A DNA stretch of 64,000 bases from Camelus bactrianus (Eukaryota > Chordata > Mammalia > Artiodactyla > Camelidae), in NCBI RefSeq assembly GCF_048773025.1, contig NC_133547.1, positions 9,434,001 through 9,498,000 on the forward strand. Direction: 5' to 3'. Each line of letters starts with the position of its first letter. Positions within the stretch are counted from its first letter, which is position 1. The notes beneath the pieces are model-generated. The model did not search any database and was not told the origin of the DNA. It was given only the letters and a program-made list of their open reading frames with translations. The translations under genes and the position numbers were made by a program. Below are positions 23,201 through 33,949 of the stretch, in pieces.

Positions 23201-26200
23201 ACTCTGATTCTGGACCCAGATCCGTGAAAGACACATTTAAAAAGAAATCTTGGGGGAGGGGTCGCATCTGGGCGAGGGGCCCCTGGGATGGGCTCCCGCC
23301 CCTCCCAGCATCTCCCAGGACGCCCGGCCCGGGTCTCTCTCGGGGCGGGCGGGGTTAAGTGAGGGCAGAGGGAGAGAATGATTTCAGAGAAACCGTCCAG
23401 GCCTGAGTTCCCATAAACGCGCGGGCCGCAGGGGGTGGGGCGGGGCTGGAGGAAGTGGGGACGGGAGGGGCGGCCCAGCCCTCGGACTTCCAGTAACAGG
23501 TCTGCTGGGCGGGGCTCCGCTTCCTGCTCCCGGGGGAGGGAAGCCTGTCCTGCCGGGGATCTACCCCGGCCACCCTGGCACCCCAACTTCCATCCTCGAA
23601 AGGGGCGGAGAGGGAACCCAACTTAGAGACCTAGTTACCGTTGGGGGAAGGACTCCAAGTCCTCCAGCCAGGGGACGCCTCCTAGAATTCCACCCTTCGG
23701 GGCTTAGACTCCAGCTGGCTGCCTATCCCCCCAATCCGGGCATCCACTCCCAAGATCTCTTGGGACCCCAGGAATATAGTTCCCTAACTCTTTGCAGATA
23801 CGAACTTCCCCATTCCCTCCGAGTAGATCCCTAATCTGCCCTGCACCCTCGTCCTACTCGGCTCAGAGGTCAAGGACTACACTACCCCCACCTCTATTCT
23901 CTGGGATTCAGAACACGTGCCCCCCTCTCTTGGAGACCCAGATGCCAGCTCCCCAGTGCCTGACCTCTTGGGGGTCCAAATGCCCTGATTCTTTCTCCCT
24001 TGAATCCCTGGAAGTCCAGCCTCCCAACTGTAGCTTTGCTGCTTTGGGGACCCAGACTTTGCGTGTCCCCCTCCCCCGCCCCCGCCAGGCCTGCGCCGGC
24101 TGCCCATTCCGGTAAAGTCTTGGGCCCCAGCGGAAGGGGTTAAGGTTAGAGGGAGAGCCGGGAGGGGGAGGCTGCCAGTGAGTGACGGGTGCTGACGTGG
24201 GGGAGGCAGAGCAGCTGGGCTGCGGTCAAGTTCTGCGGGAAGGGATTTCCCCCAACAGGCAGCTGAGGCAGAAGTGTTTGCTTTGGGGGAGAGGGGGGAG
24301 TAGGGGGTAGTGGGGGAGAGCGGCTGGGGTGTGGGGCTGCGGGCTGCTGTGCCAGGTCCCTCTCTGCACCCCTCTTTCACAGGCTGCAAACAAATCACCC
24401 CTGGGGACAGGTACAAATTAAATCTATTTCACAGATGACCCCAGAGGTACCCAGAGTGGGAGGGAACTAGCTTCGCTGAGTCCTTTATATATCTCACAGG
24501 CACTTTCTCCTGCTTTGGCTCACAAGGCTGGCTCACAACCACCCTGGGAGCTCTGTTCGAACAAAATCCCCTCCCACATACCGAGTACCTACTGTGTGCC
24601 CGGTACTGTTCTATGCACTACATGTATGTCCATCATTGCTCTCAAGCCCAATTGTGATGATGAGCCCTGATCTCCAGCTAGGAGATATGAGCCTCAGGGA
24701 TGGGAAGTCACCCAGGGGCCAGTGGTGGAGCCCCCATTTTCATTGCAGAAAAAGGCCTGTCCATCCCAGTCCCACCAAAACCATCCCCAGATCATCACCT
24801 TCTAGAAGTGATTGCATTTCTGCCTCACAGAGACCCCCACATACTCATGGTTCCTATTTTTATAGGAGGAGACTGAGGCAGAGAGGGGTGAGAAGTGGCC
24901 AGCTGAGATTCAAACTGAGGTGGATAGAATCATAAGAATCATGGCAGTCAAGTGTATTGAGGGCTAACTAGGTGCTGGGCCCGGGGCTAAACCCTCCGAT
25001 GTAGGATTTCCCAGCGGTCCCAAACTGCAGGGGATCAAACCATGAGACTGGTGAAATCAATTTAAGGGATTGTCAGCCTAATTTAGTGGGCTATGACCAG
25101 GAAATGAGACTAGAATAGAAAAAACCCAAAGTAGACCCCATGTTGTAAGGGTGAGTCCTGTTTTGTTCTGTGCAATTTTTTTTTCAAGTTTATATGTGCA
25201 TGTATGTCCTGGGCTTAATATAAAGTCATCACAACAACAATAATCTTAATTAATACTTATTGAGCACTTCCAATCTCCCAGGCTCAGTGCGAGGAGCTTA
25301 TTATCATGTATAATTCATGTAAGAAATCAGTCAGTGAAATGTCTTTCTCATTTTCGGATTTTGATAAAAAATTGGAAATCCACTGCTTCAAAAAAAGCCC
25401 TAGGAAGTAAGTGCTCACAGGGTGCCCATTTTCCAGAAAAGGAAACTGAGGCTCAGAGAGGGAAAGGGCCTTGCTCAAAGTCACAGAGACAGCGGTGGAG
25501 ACCGGATTCTAACTTGGGTCGAGATAACTTGAAAGCCGATGCTGAGGGCACCTGTCCTTCGGTGGGTGAGGTGGGGGGAAGATTGGCCCTACTAATCCCT
25601 CCATTAATGGGGGACTGTCACTCACGTGTCTCCATCCTCATCCGCACGGGTGGCCATGGCGATGTCAGCCGACAGGGGGTGTTCCATGGAGCACATCATG
25701 GGGTACAGGGGTGTAGGCAGGTTCAGCAGAGGAAAGGGGGAACCCATGGTCGGAGTCGGGTACAGGGACAGTAAAGGTCCTGGGCAGAGAAAGGACATGT
25801 CTGAGGCCAAGCCCATAGATCTTCAAACCCACCTGCCACCTCCAGGCTTTTGCTCCTGCCAGGCACCTGCGCTTTTCCCAGGTCCCCTTTGCATCTCACA
25901 CTGAGTCCTCAACACGCATGACAAACTCCTCTCCCACATCCCTCCCCTGGGCTCCCGAAGCTTCCCCCTCAGCCCTGGTCACTCTCAATATCACTTATTT
26001 TCACTTGTGTCTGACTCCCAGCTCCTCCTAGGCAAAGAGTCCCTTAAGGACTGAACCCCTATCATCACCCAGCAGGGGGACCCCAGGGTCTGTTTGCTGA
26101 GTGAATTTGTGGCTGAGGGACATAAGGATGGATGAAGCACTAGGTGTAGGGTGTGGGGTAGATGTGAACAGAGTTTGCAGAGTGGGGAGTGGTGCTGGGA

Positions 26201-27700
26201 GCCTGTTCAGATCAAACTGTTGGAAGGGACCGTGGTAGCAGGCAAATCCACATCCACCCATCACACAAATGGGGAAAACTGAGGCCCAGGTTCTCACTCA
26301 AGGAATGGGAAAGGAGGCAGTGACAGGCCTTGGGATGCACAGCTCAAAGCTGTGCTCTGAGGGGGTGGAAGGTGCAGGAACTGGGCAAAGGTCTGGAGGT
26401 ACTAGGCATGGGGTCTCTGCAGCTCTGGAGGTTACTCTGGGATGCTGAGGTCAGCACAGCTGTGAGAGGGGATGCTTCTTCCTGGAGATCAGGGATGGAG
26501 ACAGGATGGGGAAAATGGTGTTTGGCGTTCTCTGTCATCTCCTGATCCTTGGAGGCTCCCATTATTGAACTCTCAAGTTTCCTGGTTTTTGTATGTCCCA
26601 TACCGGGCCTTGGTGCCCTGGGACCTTCTTCCCAGAGACTCCCTAAATCCTCTTTTTCTGGCCCTAAATCCTTGATTCCCAGAACTCCCCAGTCCTGCCC
26701 CCAATTCTTAGAATCCTCAGTCCCCAAGCCACCTGACCCCAGCAGAGACACTGATCACTTGCAAGCACACATAACTAGGTGCTCAAAACCCCAGATCTCT
26801 GTCCCACTGGCTCCTTAGGACTCCTAGTATCTGGATCTGTTTCTTTGGATCCTTGTGACCCCAGATATTGGGGTGCTCAGAACTCCAACTATGTTCTCCT
26901 AATTCCAATGTCTCCCAATATCTTGGTTCTTGAGATTTTTGACATCCTAGGATCCTTAATATCTGTCTCCTTAGAACCCCAGCCTGTTTCCTGACTCCCT
27001 TTGACCCCACATATCTGGATGCCAAGAACTCCAGTTTTTCGTGTCCAAGTGCTGATTTCTCATAACTCTAGATATCTGGGTTCTTAAGAGTTTATAATTC
27101 TGTGTTCCTGGGACTTGATTCCCTGAGACTGGGCACTGTCTCCTGGTTCTGGATACATGGCACTCGGACCCCGGGCTGTAACCCTCAGGGCCTCCTGACA
27201 CCCAGCTTCTTAGAGCAAGGATATGTGTGTCCCAAGGTCTGCTCCCTGATGCTCTCGTATCTGTACTCCTGGGACCCCAGGTTCTGCCCCACTAAGGAAC
27301 CCCGTATCTGTGTTCTTGGGACCTTGGCTTCCGTCCCCTCAGCTGCGTGAGACCCCTATATCACGTCGGAGCTCTGCCCCTGGATCTGGGGACCCTATGC
27401 CCTGCCTGCCCCCCAACCGGCCCGGACCCGCGGAAGCCACTCACCCTGGTAGTAAACTGCCTCTGGACGGGCCAGGCCGTGGGGGGGCGCGGGCACAGCG
27501 GGCGTGTCGGAGCCAGCGCGGAGGGGATCCGGGGGGACCACTGGGCCCGCGGCGCCGCGGGGGGCGGCGGGCTCCGGAGAGGGCGCGCGCAGGGGGCGCT
27601 TGCGGAGCGGCAGCGCGGCGCCGGGGGGTCCGGCGGCCTTGGGCCTGGTGCGCAGGTCCACGGGCCCCTCGTCCATGGTCCCCGCGGGGCATCGGGGCAT
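18790..27700 (-). CDS. BCL3: BCL3, ankyrin-repeat IkB-family transcriptional co-regulator (complete)
   Basis: BCL3 is a mainly nuclear, atypical IkB protein that binds p50 or p52 homodimers on kappaB DNA and activates or represses target genes. Join 27445-27700, 25626-25779, 21308-21416, 20873-21077, 20677-20765, 20388-20465, 19563-19730, 19091-19208, 18790-18977, all complement. The exons total 1365 nt and encode 454 residues plus stop, with every junction in frame at AG/GT sites. The amino end is proline-rich and opens MPRCPAGTMDEGPVDL. Seven ankyrin repeats span roughly residues 135-355, with TPLH-type starts. The Ser/Pro-rich carboxyl end contains SPSQSPP, the region phosphorylated by GSK3 in human. 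The frame is open upstream of this ATG, but I chose it because human BCL3 begins MPRCPAG as I recall. The second Met (MDEGPVD) is an alternative start. Confidence 0.97.
19091..19208 (-). CDS. BCL3: BCL3 exon 8 (end of ankyrin domain, Ser-rich region)
   Basis: The acceptor is CTCCTACAG and the donor is AATG|GTGAGA. It encodes VIDILRGKATRPAPASQPEP, then SSDRSTTTSPESSSRVSSN. Confidence 0.93.
19563..19730 (-). CDS. BCL3: BCL3 exon 7 (ankyrin repeats 6-7)
   Basis: The acceptor is GCCCGCAG and the donor is CGCCGG|GTGAGC. Its 56 codons read HGANVNAQMYSGSSALHSAS, then GRGLLPLVRTLVRSGADSGL and KNCHNDTPLMVARSRR. Confidence 0.95.
20144..20219. repeat. (GT)n then (GA)n microsatellite in BCL3 intron 6
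   Basis: Twenty-five GT units run to 20193, followed by a short interrupted GT run and GA units. It lies between exons 6 and 7. Confidence 0.95.
20388..20465 (-). CDS. BCL3: BCL3 exon 6 (ankyrin repeat 5)
   Basis: The acceptor is TGCCTCAG and the donor is CTGCAG|GTGGGT. Its 26 codons read DIKSGRSPLIHAVENNSL, then SMVQLLLQ. The exon is too short to appear as a long open frame. Confidence 0.94.
20677..20765 (-). CDS. BCL3: BCL3 exon 5 (ankyrin repeat 4)
   Basis: The acceptor is CCTTCAG and the donor is GCTGTG|GTGAGC. It encodes LTALHVAVNTECHEAVLLLL, then EHGADIDAV. The 89-nt length restores phase 0 for exon 6. Confidence 0.94.
20873..21077 (-). CDS. BCL3: BCL3 exon 4 (ankyrin repeats 2-3)
   Basis: The acceptor is TCCCCAG and the donor is GACG|GTGAGC. 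It encodes TPLHLAVITTLPSVVRLLVM, then AGASPMALDRHGQTAAHLAC and EHRSPACLRALLDSAAGGTV, ending DLEARNYDG. Confidence 0.95.
21308..21416 (-). CDS. BCL3: BCL3 exon 3 (ankyrin repeat 1)
   Basis: This is a 109-nt exon with acceptor CCCCCAG and donor CGGCAG|GTGAGC. It encodes TPLHIAVVQGNLPAVHRLVN, then LFQHGGRDLDIYNNLRQ. Confidence 0.94.
21530..22180 (+). mobile_element. LINE-2 3' portion in BCL3 intron 2
   Basis: GGCCAAAGTCCTCGCTATGG, TTGCTGTTCCTCAAACATAC, CCCTTTGCCTGGAATAATC and a tail CTGAATAGGTGCTCCTCAAA show an almost complete LINE-2 3' end, antisense to BCL3. Confidence 0.8.
23260..23620. promoter_or_regulatory. CpG-rich block inside BCL3 intron 2
   Basis: CpG density rises sharply here between LINE-2-derived sequence to the left and minisatellite-like sequence to the right. 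It is not coding in a supported way. It could be an intronic enhancer or an alternative promoter. Confidence 0.4.
23383..23391. promoter_or_regulatory. STAT-type motif TTCAGAGAA in BCL3 intron 2
   Basis: The sequence matches TTCNNNGAA at the edge of a GC- and CpG-rich block (about 23260-23620) in intron 2. Nine-base motifs occur often by chance, so only its company with the CpG block and the kappaB site 850 bases away makes it notable. Confidence 0.3.
24242..24251. promoter_or_regulatory. kappaB motif GGGATTTCCC in BCL3 intron 2
   Basis: This is a full match to GGGRNWYYCC inside the large second intron. Human BCL3 is known to have NF-kB- and STAT3-responsive enhancers in its introns, so the position is suggestive. 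Confidence 0.45.
25626..25779 (-). CDS. BCL3: BCL3 exon 2
   Basis: The acceptor is CTGCCCAG and the donor is GACAC|GTGAGT. It encodes PLLSLYPTPTMGSPFPLLNL, PTPLYPMMCSMEHPLSADIA and then MATRADEDGDT, which leads into the first ankyrin repeat. Confidence 0.95.
25840..26115 (+). mobile_element. LINE-2 fragment in BCL3 intron 1
   Basis: Degenerate LINE-2 3' words are present (TCCTAGGCAAAGAGTCCCTT, GGGTCTGTTTGCTGAGTGAA). Confidence 0.5.
26560..27350. repeat. Degenerate short tandem sequence in BCL3 intron 1
   Basis: Words such as CCCAGATATTGGGGTGCTCA, TAGATATCTGGGTTCTTAAG and CCACATATCTGGATGCCAAG recur every 30-60 bases, suggesting a decayed minisatellite. No exon is supported here. Confidence 0.5.
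27445..27700 (-). CDS. BCL3: BCL3 exon 1 (start codon, proline-rich amino terminus)
   Basis: ATG at 27700 opens MPRCPAGTMDEGPVDLRTRP. The remainder is Pro/Ala/Arg-rich (ALPLRKRPLRAPSPEPAAPR) and ends GLARPEAVYYQ before CAGG|GTGAGT. The exon lies inside a strong CpG island. Confidence 0.95.
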
Positions 27701-27783
27701 GGGGCCGCCGGGGACGGCGGCCGAGCGGGCGGCCGGAGCGCGGCTCGGCTCGGCGGCACGGGAGGGTGGTTGCGCCGAGCGCC

Positions 27784-27793
27784 GGGACTTCCC
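27784..27793. promoter_or_regulatory. kappaB motif GGGACTTCCC in BCL3 leader/promoter
   Basis: The ten bases fit GGGRNWYYCC exactly and lie 84 bases upstream of the BCL3 start codon. NF-kB control of BCL3 is established in human. Use of this particular site is inference. Confidence 0.45.
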
Positions 27794-28309
27794 CTGCCGC
27801 CGGCTGAACTGAAGGGACTTTTGTCGGCCCGGGCGGTGCCGGCCGCCCGCCTCCCCGCCCCCGGCCCCCCCGGGGCCACCCGTCCGCCCCAGGGGTTTCC
27901 TGGACCCGCCGCTGCTCCTGCCGTCCTGCGGCGCCGCCCGCCGAGCGCCCCGCCCGCGCCTCGCCCCGCGCCCGCCCCCTCCCGGCCCCGCAGCGCCCGG
28001 GGCGGCTGGGCCTCGGCGGGAGGAGGGGGTGGGGTGGGTAGGGGGCGGGGTTGGAGGTTGCGGGGTCCCCACCCCTGCGGCTGCAGGCCTCAGTTTCCGT
28101 CTCTGTTTTTGTCTTTCTGGCTATAGGTCTCTATCTCTGTATTTCCCAGTCTGCAACTGTCTCTGACTCTTGGGTTTGGAGAGATGTCTCTTTATCTCTG
28201 TGTTGCTCTCTGTTCTGTCTCTGTCTCTGTCTTTTCTTCGCGTCCCTCGCCATCTCTCTGTCTCATGAGTGTTGTCTGCTTCTCAGCCTCTCCCCCAGGG
28301 AGACAATTC

Positions 28310-28440
28310 CATGAGGCGCTGGGGTCTCAAGGACGCGGGTTCGATTCCCGATTCCCGATTCCCACTTCTCGCTGGGTGACCTTGACCGGGCACTTCTCTT
28401 CCCTGAGCCGTTTCCTCCTTTATGGGAACGAAAAGACGCA
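28310..28440 (+). repeat. MIR SINE upstream of BCL3
   Basis: A B-box-like GGGTTCGATTCCCGATTCCC (with GATTCCC three times) is followed by GGTGACCTTGACCGGGCACT and CTGAGCCGTTTCCTCC. It is a repeat, not a tRNA gene. Confidence 0.6.
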
Positions 28441-28996
28441 CCTAGGGCAAGGACTACCCTCGGCAGGCGCCCAGGCACTGTCTCTCCGCCCCCCTGACAC
28501 CATCTCTGCCTCCTCCATGTGCCTCCTTAGCGGTGGGTTTGAATTTCGCTGGGGGTGGGGTGCGGTGGGAAGTGCACAGAGAAACACTGAATGTGTCTCT
28601 CCCCGCGAGGTCCCTGCACCCAGCCGGAGCCGCCGGGCACTAGGTGGGTGCTCCGGGAATCCTCGATGCACAGAAAGAGACGTGGCAAAAGAGGCAGAGA
28701 GGTCGTGAGAGACCAAGGGAGAGACGGGCAGATAGCAAGAGACGCAGGGACACAAGACCAGTGTCACAGCGACCAAACCCGGGCCCAGGAGGCGAGGGCA
28801 GTCTGGCTCCCCTTCTGCACCACATCCCACTCCCATCCCGGGCGGAGTTGGTGGGTGGGGAACAGGCCAGGCCGGTTGGGGGCATGACTCAGAGGCCCGC
28901 TGGAGCTGGGGGGCGGGGGACGGCAAAGGCGGGCCTCTCCCGCGTCCCCTCCCCTGCAGCCCTTCTCCCCGCCCCGGGGAGGGGCCTGGGCCTCGC

Positions 28997-29006
28997 GGGG
29001 CTTTCC
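28997..29006. promoter_or_regulatory. kappaB-like motif GGGGCTTTCC upstream of BCL3
   Basis: This fits GGGRNWYYCC and is followed at once by a second near-match, CGGATTTCCC. The pair lies about 1.3 kb upstream of the BCL3 start in GC-rich flank. Confidence 0.3.
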
Positions 29007-29879
29007 CGGATTTCCCTGGAGGCGGGACCGTTGCTGGGGTTGAGTCCCGGTCACCGAGTTACGGGAGGCGGAGCAGGAGGCTTTGGGACCTAGCGGGGGC
29101 AGAGGAAGGGGGGCTGCACTCCGGCTCTGTTCAGGCGGCACGCAAGAGTCTCCCTGGTTCTCTCCATGTGTCTCCCTATGTCTCTGCAATTCTGTCCCTC
29201 TGTCCCTGGCCTCCCTCTGTCTCCAGCCCCACCCTGTCTCTTTGTTTCCCAATCTCTGCGTCTCTGTCTCCTCGGCAGCGTCTCTCTGGGACCCTGAAAT
29301 TGGGTGTGGGGCCCCGGTTCCCAGGAAGGGACTTTGCCCCAGACTGGGGCTCCACCCGGTGGATCGTTAAACGGGATGTGAGGAGCAGCTGTGGGCAGAC
29401 TCAGGCCTCAGCCCTTCCCCCGTCTCTCTACCTCTCTGGCTCTCCCCCTGGGTCCCCTGTAATGGGTGAGCATCTGCGGGCAGGACCTGGTTTCAAGTCC
29501 CACTTCCACCCCTTGCTGACGGTGGACCTCAGACAAGTTGTCTCTCTTAAAACTCAGTTTGCTCTTCTGGAAAATAGGGCTGATGTCAAGCCCTGACCCT
29601 AGAGTTGTGTGGGCTACAAGGGAAGAGGTGAAGGAATTAGGTTGGAAAGTCTGGGTCCCACTGCCTCCCCCACCCAACCCTGGCCTCTGGTGACTCTCAA
29701 ACACAGGGGGAGGGACAGGATGTAGAATACTACCCCTGCACAGAGGGAAAGTCAGCCTCAGGGGAGCAGGGCTTGCCCAGGTGATGACACTAGGAGATAG
29801 TGTTGGCAGGACACCCACCCACCCCGGGCTCCCTTGTGGCAGGTGGCGTGATGGCTCTCGGCCCAGGCAGGACTGGAAA

Positions 29880-30320
29880 GGGGGATGACTGTGCTTGGTC
29901 CAAAGAGGGGTTGGAGGGGCTGAGGGAGAGGGTGCTGGTTCTGAGTCTGAGGATGGATGAGGGATAAGAGTCTGAGGGAAGAGGATCTTCAGGAGGAAGA
30001 CAGATCTGAGACAGAAGTAGGTGGTCTAGGGAAGGGGAGAGAGTCTGAGGGAGGAGGTGAGAGTCTGAGGGAGGAAATGAGGGTCTGAGGGAGGAAGTGA
30101 GGTCTGAGGGAAAGGGAGAAGGTCTGAGGAACTCTAAGAAAGACCAAGTGAGGGCAGTGGCTCTGAGGGAGGAGGAGAGAGTTGGGGGAAACGGAAGGGT
30201 CTGAGGGAAGGGGAGATTTGAAGAGCATCTAAGAGGGGAGGCAAATTCTGAGGGAGGAGGACATTGGAGGGAGCAGACCTGAGGGTCTGAGGGAGGAGGA
30301 GCAGTTGGAGGAGGGCCTCC
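29880..30320. repeat. Purine-rich minisatellite upstream of BCL3
   Basis: The word GTCTGAGGGAGGA and near variants recur about 12 times in a strongly purine-biased 440-base stretch. Confidence 0.75.
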
Positions 30321-32574
30321 GTGGGCCGGAGGGAAGAGCGGCATGCTTGGGGAACCTGCAGAGACTCAGGGGAAGGAAGAAAAGGGAGGCTGGAGTCAGC
30401 CCCGCCCCGCAGCTGTCTCTAATTTCCCAGAATCTTCTGCTGCTCAGGAAAGTCCCAGCTCCCACCGCCGCCTCCCTCCAGTGTCGGGAACGGAGGATGC
30501 GGAACCAGGATGGCTCCCCCTCCTTTTCCCTTTGCTCCCTGCACCCTAGGCGGGGAGGACTAGGGTCTCCCCTCCCTGGGCTTTGAAATCTGGAGGCCCC
30601 CCGCCGCCAGTAGGGGCAGTCCCTGGATGAGTCCCAGAAACTTCCCAGAGAAGGCCCGAAAGTCCTATTTGGTGTCTAACCACTTTCCCTCATGCAGGCG
30701 ACCCTTTGTACCTGTTCAGTTCTCCTGCGTCCTACTGCTTCTTCTCCCCTTGTCCTTCCCCGAACCTCCCTGGGGAAGGAAGGATCACAATTGTACCTGC
30801 TAGAGGTCCGAAGAGAGAAATGAAGTCCTAGCTAGAAAGCTGCAGGTCTGGGGCAGCTTTCTTGCCTTGGGGGCCTCAGTTTCCCCTTCAAAGAAGAGAA
30901 GATTGGGCTGGTCGGGCCCTATGTTCCTATTGACTTAATTCCTGGGCTTGTCCTGTTGGCTTCTGACTGAGGCCAGGATACAAGTCCTGTCTCCTGCTTT
31001 CATTAGTTATGTGAGTTCCAGGCAGTTAGCTTTCTCATTTATAAGACAGACTAACTCAACAAAATACACTTCCATTCTACAGGTTCTGAACTACAGAAAG
31101 TGCCTAATATGATGTAGCTGCTATTATTATTCTTCCTGTTATAACCTGGCATAGGAATAATAATTATTATCAATTAACCCATAATTTCAACAGCAGGATC
31201 CATTTCTTTGAGGAAATTAACATCCAGCATACTGGGCTTAGAGACATGGGTTGGAGCCCTGGCTCTGCCATGTGTTGGCTGTGTGACCTTGGATAGGTGG
31301 CTGCCCCTCTCTGTGCCTTTCTATGACTTCATGGTTGAGGGTAGTAACAGCTTCTGCCTCCCAGGATTGCTGAGCAGATGAAGTGAGCCCAGGTGTGCAG
31401 AATGAACAGCTGAATGAATGAATGACTTCTATTCTTGTGTCCATGTTGCCTGCCTTCACCCAGCAGGCCGGACCTTTCTTGTCATCGTGTTCCACCCAGC
31501 GATCAGTCAAGATGGCCCAGTCCTCCTGGCTGAGCTCCCACTGGGAATTGGCCCATTTCATTCTCTTGACACCTTGTGAGGAAAAGTCAACGAAAATCGC
31601 TATTTTTACAGAGAAAGAAACAGGCACAGAGAAGTCACTTCTTAGGATCACACGGTGAGAGATTGGGGGAGTGAAGATTGTAAGCAGGTCTCTGTGACCC
31701 CAGCTTGGCTGCTGTACCCGCTGCCCTGCGTGGGGTGGTCATTAGTCCCAGAGGCCCAAGGCCTTCTGTCTCAGCTCTAATTCCAATTACTCCCTGGGAA
31801 GGAGTCGTTTAGATGGGGAAACTCAGGCACAGGAAGGCAAGGTCACGTGCCCAAGGGTCTACACTCTTTCCCCAGGGCTATTCTGCTGCCTCCTGGCACA
31901 GGGAAGTTTGAGCAGACAAGAGAGAAGTTCGCTTTGCAGCAGGAGGAAATAGAGTTAGATTTAAGAGTCTCGGGGAGAGCAAGTGAATTTTGCAGATAGA
32001 GGGAAACAGAGACAGTGACCCTAGATGGAAAAGGACTTGCCCGAGGTCACACAGACTGGCGTCTGGGCTCTGGGTTGAAAGTCCTCCCTGGGTCTGCACA
32101 CAGCTCTGCCCTCTGAGGCTCCACCCCACCCCCAGGGGTGAATGCAGGCCAGCTTCCTGGAGCACAGCCTGCGCCTCCTGGTTCCTCCCCACCCTGGGGC
32201 CTTGGCAGCTGCTGGAACCCCTGGCACCAGGCAGGATCAGCGTATCTGGGGCCTAGGCCAAGACTTAATCTTCCTCTTTCTCCCTGTTGCTGCGTCTGCA
32301 CGCTCGCCGCTGAGTCAGAGGATTACCACATCGTCTCCAGGCGGGCTTCGAGACTGGACACCCTCCCCCCTGCACTCCTCCCCCCAACTCACTGCCTTGA
32401 TCAGACAGGGGAGATGGGAGGAGTTCGGGGATATCAGCATCTGCCCTGGGCGGCTGCAGGGGGTGGTGGCTCTGGGAAGGTCAGGTGGAGGGCAGAGGGG
32501 TCCCAGCGAGGTGATGATGGTAGACAGCCAGGCATTACAGTGCTAGGCCTTAGTGGAAATGGGGCTCATCTGTA

Positions 32575-32800
32575 AATGAGGCTCACTGTCTAACTGGGTT
32601 CAAGCTTGAGCTCAGCCACTTACCAGCTATGTGACCCTGGGCAAGTGACTTACCCTCTCTGAGCCTCAGTTTCCTCATTTATAAAATGGGGGCAGAACCA
32701 GTGCATGCCTCACAGGGTTGTGGCGAAGGTCAAATGAGTTCACACCTGTTGGCACAGGCCGACATGGAGTAAGTAATCAGTACGTGGAAGCTGTGATTTT
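32575..32800 (+). repeat. MIR SINE
   Basis: GTGACCCTGGGCAAGTGACT, GAGCCTCAGTTTCCTCATTT and CACAGGGTTGTGGCGAAGGT are the MIR core in order. Confidence 0.85.
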
Positions 32801-33949
32801 CAAATTTGCTATTAATACTGAGTATGGGAGTGTTGCCACAGAGGCACACTGCTTGGATCCCCTTTGAAGAAAGGACTTGTGACCCAGCTGCCAGGCGTGT
32901 AGGTGGCTGACAGCCTCAACTGTTGGCTTCTTCAAGGGCTGCCTCAGTGTGTCAGTCGGGGGCAAAGCCCCCTGGGCAGCCTCCAGCCATTGACAGAGCC
33001 CAGCAGGATGGGGCGGGGGGGCGGTCTGGCTGTTTCCGGCTACTGTGGGATTCCTCTAATGCAATCTTTGCTTCAGGGGCTCCCTTTTGGGCTGGCATCG
33101 TGGCCTGATGGTTCTCTTGCCCAATCCTGCCCTCCCTTCCCTTTCTCACATAAACCTTTTGCCCTCCTACCTCTCAGTGTCTGCTTTCTGGAGGACCACA
33201 TCCATGACAAGGCACTTGGGAGTCAGACAACTGAGTGGGAGTATCGGCTCTGCCTGAGTGGATTTGGAGTCGCATCTGATCTCTCTGGGCCTCAGTTTCC
33301 CCCTCTGAGTCATGAGGATGATAACATGACAGCTGAAAGGATCCGGTGAGTCAGCTACAGCGCCTTAGGAACTGTTGCCTACGTCTTCCTTATCCAGAAA
33401 GCTGAGACAAGTCGAATCTGGGTCTACCTTCCACTTTGCCAGTTCCCAGCCATGTGGCTGCTGCCAAGTGCTTTGCCCTCTGAACCTGGTCTGTAAAGAG
33501 GGGATGGGCCCCTCCCTTCCCGGGTAGGGCACTGGCGAGGTCAGGCATGGGGAGCCCCGCTGAGCCCAGCTCACTGGATGCTCAGTAGCCAGGTGGTGTC
33601 ACCATTGTGAGTGCCATGACAGGGGAGGTGAGCAGGGGTCTGCATGGCGGGCATGTTTGACCCCCGTTGAGGTCCTGCTCCCAGGCTGACAAATAAAGGG
33701 AAGCCCCAGGGCTGGGAAAGTGTGGTGTCTCCTGGAGAAGTTCCCTGATTCTAGGATACACCGTGGAGGTGGGAAGGGGGAGGCCTCTGCCCTGCTCATT
33801 CTGTCAACCAGAGAAGGGGAAGGGTGTGCAAGAAAGAGGGCCGGGCGGGGAGGGCAGGTGCTGGTTGCGGGGACTGCCTCCCTCAGCAGACTAGAGCTCC
33901 CCAAGTGGGGGAGGAAGGCCACCACCACCAGACTGGGAGGTCCCTGAGG

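Larger units (their letters stand above)
27400..28080 (-). promoter_or_regulatory. CpG island and promoter region of BCL3
   Basis: The segment is very CpG-dense, with many CCCGCCC/GGGCGG boxes, and covers exon 1, the 5' leader and about 380 bases upstream of the ATG. No TATA box is evident, which suggests dispersed initiation. CpG-richness continues weakly to about 29040. Confidence 0.75.

Noticed and set aside
27347-28126. 259-codon plus-strand open frame over BCL3 exon 1
   Set aside because: It is antisense in a CpG island where stops are rare; the BCL3 reading on the other strand explains the region.
28318-28360. Possible tRNA gene at GGGTTCGATTCC
   Set aside because: Surrounding words are MIR core and no cloverleaf stems are present.
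32300-33360. AP-1 words TGAGTCA near 32310 and 33346
   Set aside because: Isolated seven-base matches in repeat-bearing spacer are expected by chance.
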